Source: Streptococcus anginosus (GTDB taxonomy: Bacteria > Bacillota > Bacilli > Lactobacillales > Streptococcaceae). Taken from it: a stretch of DNA of 64,000 nucleotides. Both the position numbers and the translations under genes were made by a program. The DNA is taken from the NCBI RefSeq assembly GCF_001697145.1, contig NZ_CP012719.1:73501-137500 (forward strand), written 5' to 3'. Positions 43,192-53,355 of this stretch are shown in pieces. Under the pieces are notes generated by a model. It worked only from the letters and a program-made list of their open reading frames with translations. It made no database searches and was not told the origin of the DNA. The first letter of the stretch is position 1; every line of letters begins with the position of its first letter.

Positions 43192-46100
43192 ATGATTAAA
43201 AAAATGATGAATCTTGTTGGGGTAGCATTATTGCTGGCTTCGACAATCTTATCACCGGCTAGTGCTGTTGCTCAAACGCTGACGAATCAATCTTCAGCAT
43301 TGACAACTCAGTCAGAGACGAAAAAAGGTTTGGAAAATTCGTCTAGAGAAGAAGAGACAGCTAAACAAACAACACCTTCTACTGACTCGACAGGCACAAA
43401 TGACAGTTCTAGCCAAGAGAAAAAGGCTGAAATGCCTGCTTCTGAAAATAAAACGGAAGCAAGTGCTGATTCGAGCCAAGTAAAAGAAGATACTGCTTCA
43501 AAGAAAACTGATAATGTGGAGGAAAAAAATGAAAGCAAACCAGGAGCACCCCCTGCCTTAACACCTAGAAGCGAAGGAAGCAAGTACGATCTTTCTAGCG
43601 CTGCAAATGCTAAAGAATGGAATGATGTTATCACAGAAATGTATGTGACAAACAAAGATGGAAACCCTATCCCCCCAAAAGGTGTACAGATGTGGGAAAC
43701 TTTCCAAGTGCATGTAAAATTTAGCCTTCCGAATAACACAGTTAATGAAGGCGACACCACAACTATTACGTTACCAGAAACTTTACGATTTCCAGAATGG
43801 ACAGACTTTGAAGTTAAGGATTCAAAAGATAAAGTTGTTGCGCATGCAAAAATCAACCCCACAACTAAAACGATTACGTTGACCTATACAAAATATCCTT
43901 CTGAACATTCGGATGTTTTAGGAGAACTGTTCTTTTATGCAGCTGTTGACCATAATAAAGTTAAAATAGAAAAAGACATAGATCTTGATTTTAAAGTGGG
44001 TCATAAAACTAAGATTGGTGGAAAACTTCATTATCAAGGCCCTGGAAAGAAAATCGAAAGTATACTAGAAAAAAGTGCTTGGCAAGATGGAGCTAACAAA
44101 TCTCTTCTTCAGTATGCTCTTGCTATCAATAGAAAAGGTATTGATTTAAAAGAAGTCAATGTTCAAGATAGGCTGGACGACGATGCTAAGGGGATTCAAA
44201 TTGATCAGAGCAGTATCCGTATATATGAAGTAAGATGGTCCTGGAAAAATGGTGAGTGGAAACACGATAATGAGAAAGATGTTACAACTAACCACCAGAT
44301 AAAAATGGATGATGATAAACGTGGCTTCCAAACTCACTTAGGAAATATTGGGACTAAAGGTTACTATATCAGATATCAAGTTAAAACTAACTATGAACCG
44401 GTGGGTGGAGAAGTTTTTAAAAATAAGGCAAAACTTTCTTCAAAAGATAAAATTTCGGAAGAAGTCAATATCTCTTTAGTATATCGAGCTGCTGGCGGAT
44501 TTGCAGAAGGTTATGTTTACTCAATGAACTTGCATAAAGAAGACGAAAAAACAAAACAAGCTTTAGCTGGTGCAAAATTTAAAGTAACGCGTGACAGTAA
44601 TAAGAAAGTCATTGGTGAGTATACAACAGATCCAAACGGTGATATTACAATTCCTAATCTGTTAAAAGACGATTATACGATTGAAGAAGTGGAAGCTCCA
44701 AAAGGATACCAAAAATCAACTGAAAAGATTCGTGTTAAGCCAACTGACTTTGGAACAGACAAAGCTTACAGAAAAACAATCACTAATAAGAAAGATGAAA
44801 AAGTTTCTGCTCAACTTCAGGTTGAGAAAGAACTGATTGGTCGCCAACTGAGAGATAAAGAATTCACGTTTGAATTGAAGAAACAGGGTGAACAAACTCC
44901 GATTCAAACAAAATCAAATGATGCTGACGGGAAAGTAACATTTGATGCTCTTGAATTTACCGAAGAAGGAACATATAACTATACTATTTCTGAAAAACGT
45001 GAAGACCATCCTGAAAAGGGAATCTACTATGATCCAAATGATATTCAAGTAACAGTAAAAGTCTCAAGGAATCAAGAAGGTAAGCTAACTACTGAAGTCA
45101 CTTATAAAGGTAAGGATGACAAAGGTGGTTTAGAAGATAAAAAGAAATTCACCAATCATTATATTCCAGATAAAACAAAGGGAAATCTTTTGGTGAAGAA
45201 AGAACTAATCGGTCGTAAACTTCAAGCAGGTGAATTTGAGTTTGACCTAAAAGAGAATGGGCAAATTCTCCAAACTGTGAAAAATGATGCTGACGGAAAA
45301 GTTCAATTCAAAGATATTGAATATACTAAAGCAGGAACCTATGAGTATACCATTAGTGAAAAAGCTGGTGATGTTCCAGGAGTTGAATATGAACCGAATC
45401 TTATCTCGGCAACTGTAACTGTCAAAGATAAGGGAGGAAAACTTGAAGTTACAAAGGTCACTTATTCGAAAGCTGGTGAGGAGACTAAAAAACCAACTTT
45501 TGAGAATCGCTATACTCCAGGAAAGACTTTCGCTCGATTAGAAGTGAACAAAGTTCTGACAGGTCGTCAGCTACAAAAAGACGAGTTTGAGTTTGAGTTG
45601 ACTGGTAAGGAAGATCATATTCACCAAACGAAGAAAAACACTGCAGCTGGGAAAGTCCAGTTTGATACGGTTGAATATACTAAAGCAGGTGAATACCATT
45701 ACACTATTAAAGAAAAAAACAATGGTCTAGGTGGTATCGCTTATGATTCGAAAGAAATAAAAGTTACTGTCAAAGTTACAGATGATGGTAAAGGGAAACT
45801 GAATTCTGAAATTTTCTATGAAAATGATGATCAAACTTTCAAGAACACATACTCAGCTACTAAAACAAATGTACAACTCTCCGTTAAGAAAGCATTGACT
45901 GGTCGCAAACTGAAAGCGCAAGAGTTTGAATTTGATTTGGTTGATAATACTGAGGTTAGTCCAACTGTCGGTAAAATCTTGCAAACTGTTAAAAATAACG
46001 CCAATGGTGAGGTCAATTTCAAATCATTGGAATATACTAAAGCAGGAACTTATGAGTATTTTATCCGAGAGAACAAAGGTTCTGCACCAGGAGTTACCTA

Positions 46101-49100
46101 TGACCAAAAATTTATCACGGTAACAGTAGAAGTCAAGGAGAAATCCGGTAAACTTGAAGTTAGCAAAGTGACTTATATGACAGATGGAGAAGAAATTAAA
46201 AAACCAACTTTCAATAATCGCTATACTCCAGTTAAAACATCTGCTAAGTTAGAAGTGAAAAAGGTTTTAACAGGTCGTCCTCTTCAAGAAGGTGAATTTG
46301 AATTTGAACTCAAAGATCTACAACGAAATAAAAAGATTTTAGAAACTGTAAAAAATGCAGCTGATGGTAAGGTTCAATTCAAAGAGCTTGAATATACTAA
46401 AGCAGGAACCTATCATTATACCATTAGTGAAAAAGCTGGTGATGTTCCAGGAGTTGAATATGAACCGAATCTTATCTCGGCAACTGTAACTGTCGAAGAT
46501 AAGGGAGGAAAACTTGAAGTTACAAAGGTCACTTATTCGAAAGCTGGTGAGGAGACGAAAGATCCAACTTTTATCAACCAATACACTCCAGGAAAAACGT
46601 TTGCCCGATTAGAGGTAAATAAAATTCTGACAGGTCGAAATTTACAAGATGACGAGTTTGAGTTTGAGTTGAAGGAAGATGGTAAACCAGATGTTCTTCA
46701 AACGGCTAAAAATGATGCCCAAGGAAAAGTTCGGTTCCAAGTTATTAACTACGACAAGGCAGGTGATTACCACTACACCATTACAGAGAAAAAAGGTCAG
46801 TTAGGTGGCATTACTTATGATACGAAAGAAGTAAAAGCTACTGTCAAAATTACAGATGACGGCAAAGGAAAACTACATTCTGAAATTGTCTATGAAAAAA
46901 ACGACACTACCTTCAACAACACCTACACCACTCAAGCTACTTCTGCAACTTTCAATGTGACCAAGGAGTTAACGGGTCGCAAACTGAAAGCGCAAGAGTT
47001 TGAGTTTGAGTTGAAGGAAGATGGTAAGTCCGATGTTCTTCAAACGGCTAAAAATGATGCCCAAGGAAAAGTTCAGTTCCAAGCTATTAACTACGACAAA
47101 GCAGGTGAGTACCACTACACCATTACAGAAAAAAATAATGGTCTGACAGGGGTTGCTTACGACTCTAGTCAAGTGAAAGTCACAGTTAAAGTAACGGATG
47201 ATGGTAAAGGGAAGCTAAGTACTACTGTGACTTATGACGGTGGTAAAACGACCTTTAAGAATACGTTCACACCAAAAGAAATCACAGTGCCACTGCAGGT
47301 GACAAAAGTCTTAACTGGTCGAAATCTACAAGATGCCGAGTTTGAGTTTGAATTGTACGATGGACAAAACAAGCTACTTCAAACAGTTAAAAATAAAGCG
47401 GATGGTACGATTCCTTTCACAGCTCTTAAGTTCACCAAGACTGGTCTTTACAACTACCTTATCAAAGAGAAAGCTGGTAAGGTTCCAGGTGTTGACTACG
47501 ATAAACAGCCAATCAAGGTTACCATTCGTGTCCAACAAGAAGAGGACGGTCAGTTGATTTACAATATCGTTTATCTCGGTCTTGACGAGAGCGGTAAAAA
47601 TCAAATTTCTAAACAAAGCTTTATAAATAAATACACTGCCAAAGGTACCGACGCTACTTTCTCTGTCACGAAGAAATTCACCGGACGTGCTTTGAAGGAT
47701 GGCGAGTTTAGCTTCGAACTCAAAGAAGATGGCAAGGCAGATGTTCTTCAAACTAAGAAGAATGACAAAGACGGTAAAGTTCAGTTTGACGCAATCAAGT
47801 ACCAAACTGTAGGAACACACAAGTACACCATTACTGAGAAAAACACAGGCTTGGGTGGTGTGACTTACGACACCAAGACTATCAAGGTAACAGTTGAAGT
47901 AACCGATAACGGTAAAGGTCAGCTGGTTTCAAAAGTAACGTACGAAAACAACGACCAAACTTTCACCAATACATACTCTAGTCAAAAGGTTAGTGCACAA
48001 TTAGGCGTGACCAAAGAACTGACAGGTCGTGCATTAAACGATCAAGAGTTTGAATTCGAATTAGTTGGATCTGATGACAACGTTCGTCAGACGAAGAAAA
48101 ATGTAGCAGATGGTCGTGTCACTTTTGATGCGATTGACTATGCAAAAGTTGGCACTTATCATTACACCATCAAAGAGAAAGACAATGGCTTAGGTGGTGT
48201 GACCTATGATAAGAAAGAAATCAAAGTGACTGTCAAAGTTACTGATGATGGCAATGGTCAGTTAGTTGCCCAAGTATCCTACGATACAGCTAATCCAACC
48301 TTCCGCAATACTTACCTTGCTAAGGAAACAACTGCGACATTAGAAGCGAACAAAGTGCTAACTGGTCGCGACCTAGAAGCGAATGAATTTGCCTTTGACT
48401 TGATTGGTCCAGACGGTAAAGTGGTGGATACCGCTAAGAACGCTAAAGATGGTAAGATTTCATTCAAAGAGTTGACATTCAAGACAGCTGGAACTTATAC
48501 TTATACCATTAAAGAACAAGCTGGTACTTTAGGTGGTGTGAAATATGACACCAAAGTAATCAAAGCAACGGTCACTGTCACTGATGATAGTAAAGGTCAA
48601 CTACATGCAACAGTTGCTTATGAAAACAACCAAAACACCTTCACGAATACTTATTCATCAGATAAAGCCACTGCAACTCTTTCTGCTAAGAAGCTATTAG
48701 AAGGTCGCAACCTCAAAGAAGGGGAATTTGAATTTGAACTGACTGGTACAGACGATCAAGTTCGCCAAACGAAGAAAAATGCCCAAGATGGTAGCGTTAC
48801 TTTTGATACCATTGAGTATACTAAGGTAGGTACTTATCACTACACCATCACCGAAAAAGATACGAAACTCGGTGGTGTGAAATATGACACCAAAGTGATC
48901 AAAGCGACAGTCACTGTTACAGACGATGGTCAAGGCCGATTAGTAACAAAAGTTGCTTATGAAAAAGGTGATCAGACCTTCAAGAACACTTATTCCGCTG
49001 CCAAAACAAATGCCCAACTCTCTGTTAAAAAAGCCTTGACAGGCCGTGCTTTGAAAGATGGCGAGTTTGAGTTTGAATTGAAAGGCCAAGATGATAAAGT

Positions 49101-49446
49101 TGCTCAAAGCAAGAAGAATGCTCAAGATGGCAGTATCACTTTCGATACGATTGAGTATACGAAAGCTGGCACTTACCACTACACGATCACCGAGAAGGAT
49201 ACAAAACTTCAAGGAATCACTTATGATAAGAAAGTGATTAAGGTGACGGTAACTGTCACAGATGATGGCAATGGTCGTTTGGTTGCCAAAGTAAGTCATG
49301 ACAAGAACATACAGACATTTGAAAATCGCTATACTCCACCAAAGAAAGGTTTGCCTAGGACAGGTACTGTCATTCATACCTTAGCTATTTTCATTGGACT
49401 CATTGTTTTGGCTGGTGCAGTTTATCTTATTAAGAAAAAATCTTGA
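43192..49446 (+). CDS. Giant LPXTG cell-wall adhesin with 13 FctA-type isopeptide repeats
   Basis: This 2084-residue protein has a signal peptide (about 1-28) and a Ser/Glu/Lys-rich stretch (29-120). An MSCRAMM-like binding region (about 121-440) and a Cna-B/SpaA domain (about 441-532, with YTIEEVEAPKGYQ) follow. Then come thirteen tandem domains of about 116 residues (539 to about 2045). Each repeat reads LxVxKxLxGRxL...EFxFxL near its start, YTIxEK in the middle and FxNxY at its end, the Lys, Glu and Asn pattern of pilin isopeptide-linkage domains. The C-terminus has LPRTG (2054-2058), a membrane helix and KKKS. It should form a long, stiff, covalently locked stalk presenting the N-terminal binding head. 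Several repeats are nearly identical in DNA. The ligand is unknown. Confidence 0.93.
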   Translation: MIKKMMNLVGVALLLASTILSPASAVAQTLTNQSSALTTQSETKKGLENSSREEETAKQTTPSTDSTGTNDSSSQEKKAEMPASENKTEASADSSQVKEDTASKKTDNVEEKNESKPGAPPALTPRSEGSKYDLSSAANAKEWNDVITEMYVTNKDGNPIPPKGVQMWETFQVHVKFSLPNNTVNEGDTTTITLPETLRFPEWTDFEVKDSKDKVVAHAKINPTTKTITLTYTKYPSEHSDVLGELFFYAAVDHNKVKIEKDIDLDFKVGHKTKIGGKLHYQGPGKKIESILEKSAWQDGANKSLLQYALAINRKGIDLKEVNVQDRLDDDAKGIQIDQSSIRIYEVRWSWKNGEWKHDNEKDVTTNHQIKMDDDKRGFQTHLGNIGTKGYYIRYQVKTNYEPVGGEVFKNKAKLSSKDKISEEVNISLVYRAAGGFAEGYVYSMNLHKEDEKTKQALAGAKFKVTRDSNKKVIGEYTTDPNGDITIPNLLKDDYTIEEVEAPKGYQKSTEKIRVKPTDFGTDKAYRKTITNKKDEKVSAQLQVEKELIGRQLRDKEFTFELKKQGEQTPIQTKSNDADGKVTFDALEFTEEGTYNYTISEKREDHPEKGIYYDPNDIQVTVKVSRNQEGKLTTEVTYKGKDDKGGLEDKKKFTNHYIPDKTKGNLLVKKELIGRKLQAGEFEFDLKENGQILQTVKNDADGKVQFKDIEYTKAGTYEYTISEKAGDVPGVEYEPNLISATVTVKDKGGKLEVTKVTYSKAGEETKKPTFENRYTPGKTFARLEVNKVLTGRQLQKDEFEFELTGKEDHIHQTKKNTAAGKVQFDTVEYTKAGEYHYTIKEKNNGLGGIAYDSKEIKVTVKVTDDGKGKLNSEIFYENDDQTFKNTYSATKTNVQLSVKKALTGRKLKAQEFEFDLVDNTEVSPTVGKILQTVKNNANGEVNFKSLEYTKAGTYEYFIRENKGSAPGVTYDQKFITVTVEVKEKSGKLEVSKVTYMTDGEEIKKPTFNNRYTPVKTSAKLEVKKVLTGRPLQEGEFEFELKDLQRNKKILETVKNAADGKVQFKELEYTKAGTYHYTISEKAGDVPGVEYEPNLISATVTVEDKGGKLEVTKVTYSKAGEETKDPTFINQYTPGKTFARLEVNKILTGRNLQDDEFEFELKEDGKPDVLQTAKNDAQGKVRFQVINYDKAGDYHYTITEKKGQLGGITYDTKEVKATVKITDDGKGKLHSEIVYEKNDTTFNNTYTTQATSATFNVTKELTGRKLKAQEFEFELKEDGKSDVLQTAKNDAQGKVQFQAINYDKAGEYHYTITEKNNGLTGVAYDSSQVKVTVKVTDDGKGKLSTTVTYDGGKTTFKNTFTPKEITVPLQVTKVLTGRNLQDAEFEFELYDGQNKLLQTVKNKADGTIPFTALKFTKTGLYNYLIKEKAGKVPGVDYDKQPIKVTIRVQQEEDGQLIYNIVYLGLDESGKNQISKQSFINKYTAKGTDATFSVTKKFTGRALKDGEFSFELKEDGKADVLQTKKNDKDGKVQFDAIKYQTVGTHKYTITEKNTGLGGVTYDTKTIKVTVEVTDNGKGQLVSKVTYENNDQTFTNTYSSQKVSAQLGVTKELTGRALNDQEFEFELVGSDDNVRQTKKNVADGRVTFDAIDYAKVGTYHYTIKEKDNGLGGVTYDKKEIKVTVKVTDDGNGQLVAQVSYDTANPTFRNTYLAKETTATLEANKVLTGRDLEANEFAFDLIGPDGKVVDTAKNAKDGKISFKELTFKTAGTYTYTIKEQAGTLGGVKYDTKVIKATVTVTDDSKGQLHATVAYENNQNTFTNTYSSDKATATLSAKKLLEGRNLKEGEFEFELTGTDDQVRQTKKNAQDGSVTFDTIEYTKVGTYHYTITEKDTKLGGVKYDTKVIKATVTVTDDGQGRLVTKVAYEKGDQTFKNTYSAAKTNAQLSVKKALTGRALKDGEFEFELKGQDDKVAQSKKNAQDGSITFDTIEYTKAGTYHYTITEKDTKLQGITYDKKVIKVTVTVTDDGNGRLVAKVSHDKNIQTFENRYTPPKKGLPRTGTVIHTLAIFIGLIVLAGAVYLIKKKS

Positions 49447-49484
49447 TAGAATTAAGCTTGTAGGAAAAATATAAGTCTAAAATT

Positions 49485-49540
49485 GGAAATCTAGTGAGAA
49501 TTCTCTCAAGAAATGGAGTCTCTCTTTAGATTTCCTTTTT
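49485..49540 (+). terminator. Terminator of the adhesin gene
   Basis: GGAAATCTA (49485-49493) pairs with TAGATTTCC (49527-49535), followed by TTTTT. The remaining bases to adcR (49541-49680) show no features. Confidence 0.8.
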
Positions 49541-49682
49541 GATGTTTAGGGGAGGAAATGGTGTGAGAAGCAATGGAAGAATTGAAGTCATTTTCGTGAA
49601 AAATAGAAAACAAAAGAAATTATATGAAGGTTTGAGGTGATTCTCAGGCTTTTCTTATGAAAAAAGGCGCTGAAATTTTCAC

Positions 49683-49736
49683 TTGACTCTTATTTTCTTT
49701 GTGATATACTTAACTAGTAAAGAATCAACTGGTTAA
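49683..49736 (+). promoter_or_regulatory. adc promoter with two AdcR zinc boxes
   Basis: TTGACT (49683-49688) and TATACT (49705-49710) form the promoter. TTAACTAGTAAA (49710-49721) and TCAACTGGTTAA (49725-49736) each resemble the AdcR operator TTAACnnGTTAA. They cover the transcription start, consistent with zinc-dependent autorepression. Confidence 0.85.
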
Positions 49737-49752
49737 TCAGAAAAGGAGAAAA

Positions 49753-50196
49753 ATGAGTCAGCTAGCACATGAAATTGATCGTTTTTTAAATGAAATCATT
49801 TTAAAATCCGAGAATCAACATGAGATTTTGATTGGATCTTGCACGAGCGGTATGCCATTGACCAATACTCAAGAGCATATTTTGATGTTGTTGTCTGAGG
49901 AATCTTTGACAAATTCAGAGTTGGCGAAGCGCTTAAACGTCAGTCAAGCAGCTGTAACAAAGGCTATCAAATCGCTCATCAAGCAAGAAATGCTGGAACC
50001 TTTCAAGGATCAGAAAGATGCGCGTGTTATTTTTTATCGGTTGACAGAATTAGCGAAGCCAGTTGCCGCGGAGCATCATCATCATCATCAACATACATTG
50101 GAAATTTACGAAAAAATTGCCAATCAATATAGTTCTGATGAGCAAGCAACTATTCAACAATTCTTAGAAACCTTAGTGGGGGAAATCGGAAAATGA
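49753..50196 (+). CDS. adcR: Zinc-responsive repressor AdcR (MarR family)
   Basis: The 147-residue winged-helix regulator has the recognition helix region [20 protein letters not shown] and a histidine cluster EHHHHHQH near residue 110 for zinc binding, as in pneumococcal AdcR. It represses zinc uptake genes when zinc is plentiful. It heads the adcRCBA operon and overlaps adcC by ATGA. Confidence 0.96.
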   Translation: MSQLAHEIDRFLNEIILKSENQHEILIGSCTSGMPLTNTQEHILMLLSEESLTNSELAKRLNVSQAAVTKAIKSLIKQEMLEPFKDQKDARVIFYRLTELAKPVAAEHHHHHQHTLEIYEKIANQYSSDEQATIQQFLETLVGEIGK

Positions 50197-50900
50197 GATA
50201 TATCACAGTTGAAGATTTGTCCTTCTATTATGATAAGGAGCCTGTGCTGGAGCATATTAACTATTATGTGGATAGTGGTGAGTTTGTGACTTTGACAGGT
50301 GAAAATGGAGCAGCAAAAACGACCTTGATCAAGGCTAGTCTTGGAATTTTGCAGCCTCGATTTGGAAAGGTGACGATTTCTAAGACAAATACTGCTGGGA
50401 AGAAATTACGGATTGCTTATCTGCCACAGCAAATCGCTAGTTTTAATGCGGGTTTTCCCAGTACTGTTTATGAATTTGTTAAATCGGGTCGGTATCCACG
50501 TAAAGGCTGGTTTCGTCGTTTGAATGCGCATGATGAAGAACATATCAAGGTCAGTCTGGACGCCGTTGGCATGTGGGAACATCAAGACAAGCGGATTGGC
50601 TCGCTTTCGGGTGGGCAAAAGCAACGGGCAGTCATTGCGCGCATGTTTGCTTCGGATCCGGATATTTTTGTCTTGGATGAGCCGACAGCGGGGATGGATG
50701 CTGGCAGCAAGGATGAATTTTATGATTTGATGCACCATAGTGCACATCGGCATGGCAAGGCTGTGCTGATGATTACGCATGATCCGGAGGAAGTCCGAAA
50801 ATATGCGGACCGCAATATTCATTTGGTGCGAAATCAAGATTCGCCATGGCGGTGCTTCAATGTTCACGAAAGTGACAAGGAGGAGGTGAGCCATGTTTAA
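50193..50900 (+). CDS. adcC: Zinc ABC transporter ATPase
   Basis: The 235-residue ATPase has Walker [10 protein letters not shown] (residues 36-44), signature LSGGQKQR, and Walker [10 protein letters not shown]. In Walker A the usual Gly before Lys is Ala41, which I also recall from pneumococcal AdcC, so it is probably a family trait and not a defect. It powers zinc import with AdcB and AdcA. It overlaps adcR by 4 bp and adcB by 8 bp. Confidence 0.95.
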   Translation: MRYITVEDLSFYYDKEPVLEHINYYVDSGEFVTLTGENGAAKTTLIKASLGILQPRFGKVTISKTNTAGKKLRIAYLPQQIASFNAGFPSTVYEFVKSGRYPRKGWFRRLNAHDEEHIKVSLDAVGMWEHQDKRIGSLSGGQKQRAVIARMFASDPDIFVLDEPTAGMDAGSKDEFYDLMHHSAHRHGKAVLMITHDPEEVRKYADRNIHLVRNQDSPWRCFNVHESDKEEVSHV

Positions 50901-51699
50901 TTTACTAGCTTACGACTTTATGCAGCGGGCTTTTCTGGCGGTAATTGCCATGAGCCTGTTCTCGCCTGTGTTAGGAACTTTTTTAATTTTGCGGCGTCAG
51001 AGTTTGATGAGTGATACGCTCAGCCACGTGTCGCTTTCGGGGGTTGCTTTTGGCTTGGTGCTAGGCATCTCACCTACGATTTCAACGGTAGTGATTGTTA
51101 TCATTGCGGCAGTCTTCTTAGAATACCTGCGGACAATCTACAAGGATTTCATGGAAATCGGAACAGCAATTCTGATGTCAACAGGACTTGCCATTGCTCT
51201 GATTGTTATGAGTAGGGGCAAGAGTTCCAGTTCTATGAGTTTGGATCAGTATTTATTTGGCTCTATTGTCACGATTAGTACGGAGCAGGTGATTTCACTC
51301 TTTATCATTGCGGCAATCGTGCTGGCATTAACCTTCCTCTTCATTCGACCAATGTATATTTTGACCTTTGATGAGGATACAGCTTTTGTGGACGGTTTGC
51401 CTGTGCGCACCATGTCCATTCTGTTTAACATTGTGACAGGTGTTGCCATTGCCCTCATGATTCCAGCGGCAGGTGCGTTGCTGGTATCGACTATTATGGT
51501 GTTGCCAGCCAGTATTGCTTTGCGGTTGGGCAAGAACTTTAAATCCGTTATCTTGTTGGCAAATGTCATCGGCTTCTTAGGTATGATTGCTGGATTGTAT
51601 ATTTCATATTATGCAGAAACGCCAGCCAGTGCAAGTATTACGATTATTTTTGTCGGCGTATTTTTACTAGTAAATTTATTGAAAAAATTTATCAAATAG
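50893..51699 (+). CDS. adcB: Zinc ABC transporter permease
   Basis: The 268-residue membrane protein has about eight helices of the ABC-3 metal permease family. [22 protein letters not shown] and the late segment [19 protein letters not shown] are typical. It forms the zinc channel. GGAGGTG lies before the ATG within the end of adcC. Confidence 0.95.
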   Translation: MFNLLAYDFMQRAFLAVIAMSLFSPVLGTFLILRRQSLMSDTLSHVSLSGVAFGLVLGISPTISTVVIVIIAAVFLEYLRTIYKDFMEIGTAILMSTGLAIALIVMSRGKSSSSMSLDQYLFGSIVTISTEQVISLFIIAAIVLALTFLFIRPMYILTFDEDTAFVDGLPVRTMSILFNIVTGVAIALMIPAAGALLVSTIMVLPASIALRLGKNFKSVILLANVIGFLGMIAGLYISYYAETPASASITIIFVGVFLLVNLLKKFIK

Positions 51700-51708
51700 G
51701 AGTAAGAA

Positions 51709-53211
51709 ATGAAGAAAATTGGTCTATTAGTAGCAAGTTTACTGAGCATCTTTTTAGTGGCTTGTTCCAATCAAAAAAGTGCAAATGGGAAATTAAATGT
51801 TGTCACAACATTTTACCCAGTTTATGAATTTACCAAGCAAGTGGCAGGCGATACTGCCAATGTTAAGTTGCTAATCGGTGCAGGGACAGAACCACATGAA
51901 TATGAGCCTTCTGCTAAGGCTGTCGCAACGATTCAAGATGCAGATACTTTCGTTTATGAAAATGAAAACATGGAAACTTGGGTGCCAAAATTGCTTAAAA
52001 CCTTGAAAAAAGGTAAAGTGAATGTGGTGAAGGCGACTGGGAAGATGTTGCTACTTCCTGGTACAGAAGAGGAAGGAGATCATGATCATGGTAAAGAAGG
52101 ACATCATCATGAATACGATCCTCATGTATGGTTATCACCAAAACGTGCTATTAAAATGGTGGAAAATATTCGTGACAGCTTAAGTAAACGCTATCCCGAT
52201 AAGAAAGCGACTTTCCAAAAAAACGCAGCAGCCTACATTAAGAAATTAGAAACTCTGGATAAAGAATATACAACTGGTTTAGTAAATGCAAAACAAAAAA
52301 GTTTTGTAACGCAACATGCTGCTTTTCGATATCTTGCATTGGATTATGGTTTGAAACAAGTTCCTATTTCAGGGCTTTCACCAGATAGTGAGCCTTCAGC
52401 AGCGCGTTTGGCTGAATTGACAAAATATATTAAGAAAAACAATATTAAGTATATCTATTTTGAAGAAAATGCTTCTCAAGCATTGGCTTCTACATTGGCA
52501 AAAGAAACAGGTGTGAAGTTAGATGTCCTTAATCCGCTTGAAAGTTTGACTGAAAAGCAAACAAAAGATGGAGCAGATTACATTTCCATCATGCAATCAA
52601 ACTTGAAAGCCTTGAAGAAGACAACTGACCAAGAGGGCGCTGAAATTTCTGCTGAAAAAGAAGAAAATACGAAGACCGTTCAAAACGGTTACTTTGAAGA
52701 TAGTGCTGTTAAAGATCGTACTTTGTCTGATTACGCTGGTCAATGGCAATCTGTCTATCCATATTTGCAAGACGGAACTTTAGACCAAGTCTTTGATTAC
52801 AAGGCAAAATTGAGTGGTAAGATGACAGCGGCTGAGTACAAAGCCTATTATGAAAAAGGCTATAAGACAGATGTGTCTCATATCAATATCACAGATAAGA
52901 CCATGGAATTTGTAGTAAACGGGCAAAAGAAGAAATATACTTACAAATATGTCGGCAAACACACTTTGACGTATTCGAAAGGTAATCGTGGCGTGCGCTT
53001 CATGTTTGAAGCGACAGACCCTGACGCAGGTAAGTATAAATATGTTCAATTTAGCGACCATAATATCGCCCCAACGAAAGCAGCACACTTCCACATTTTC
53101 TACGGTGGTGAAAGCCAAGAAGCCCTCTTTAACGAATTGGAAAATTGGCCAACTTACTATCCAACGAAATTAAGCGGACAAGAAATCGCCCAAGAAATGC
53201 TTGCGCATTGA
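51709..53211 (+). CDS. adcA: Zinc-binding lipoprotein AdcA (ZnuA + ZinT fusion)
   Basis: The 500-residue protein has lipobox LVAC (Cys19). The N-terminal ZnuA-like domain (about 25-310) contains the zinc ligand regions TEPHEYEP and a mobile His/Asp/Glu loop (about residues 121-137). The C-terminal domain (about 320-500) is ZinT-like, with HFHIFYGG and VSHINIT. This fused layout is that of AdcA in streptococci. It captures zinc at the surface for AdcB/AdcC. It is the last gene of the operon. Confidence 0.97.
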   Translation: MKKIGLLVASLLSIFLVACSNQKSANGKLNVVTTFYPVYEFTKQVAGDTANVKLLIGAGTEPHEYEPSAKAVATIQDADTFVYENENMETWVPKLLKTLKKGKVNVVKATGKMLLLPGTEEEGDHDHGKEGHHHEYDPHVWLSPKRAIKMVENIRDSLSKRYPDKKATFQKNAAAYIKKLETLDKEYTTGLVNAKQKSFVTQHAAFRYLALDYGLKQVPISGLSPDSEPSAARLAELTKYIKKNNIKYIYFEENASQALASTLAKETGVKLDVLNPLESLTEKQTKDGADYISIMQSNLKALKKTTDQEGAEISAEKEENTKTVQNGYFEDSAVKDRTLSDYAGQWQSVYPYLQDGTLDQVFDYKAKLSGKMTAAEYKAYYEKGYKTDVSHINITDKTMEFVVNGQKKKYTYKYVGKHTLTYSKGNRGVRFMFEATDPDAGKYKYVQFSDHNIAPTKAAHFHIFYGGESQEALFNELENWPTYYPTKLSGQEIAQEMLAH

Positions 53212-53241
53212 TGAAGGTATGAATTTCAATACAGAAAGAGA

Positions 53242-53275
53242 AAAATCGAGTTGAGTAAATCTTCTCGATTTTTTT
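53242..53275 (+). terminator. Terminator of the adc operon
   Basis: AATCGAG (53244-53250) pairs with CTCGATT (53264-53270) and is followed by TTTTT. Confidence 0.88.
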
Positions 53276-53277
53276 GC

Positions 53278-53333
53278 TTGACAAATTCTGATTACAGATG
53301 TAAACTATAAAAGAATTGAAAATTACAACTGTA
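53278..53333 (+). promoter_or_regulatory. cop promoter with two cop boxes
   Basis: TTGACA (53278-53283) is followed by cop box TACAGATGTA (53293-53302) over the spacer/-10 region, and a second box TACAACTGTA (53324-53333) downstream. Both fit the CopY operator TACAnnTGTA exactly. Confidence 0.92.
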
Positions 53334-53355
53334 ATCAGAGAAGAGATGAAACAAA

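Noticed and set aside
47374..47820. 148-codon and similar minus-strand ORFs within the adhesin repeats
   Set aside because: They recur with the repeat period as antisense shadows of the repeated coding sequence.
43192..49446. Possible CRISPR-like array because of regular repeats
   Set aside because: The repeat unit is about 350 bp, in frame, and encodes protein domains; there are no short identical repeats with unique spacers.
50406..50894. 162-codon minus-strand ORF in adcC
   Set aside because: Antisense to a complete ABC ATPase; composition is that of a shadow frame.
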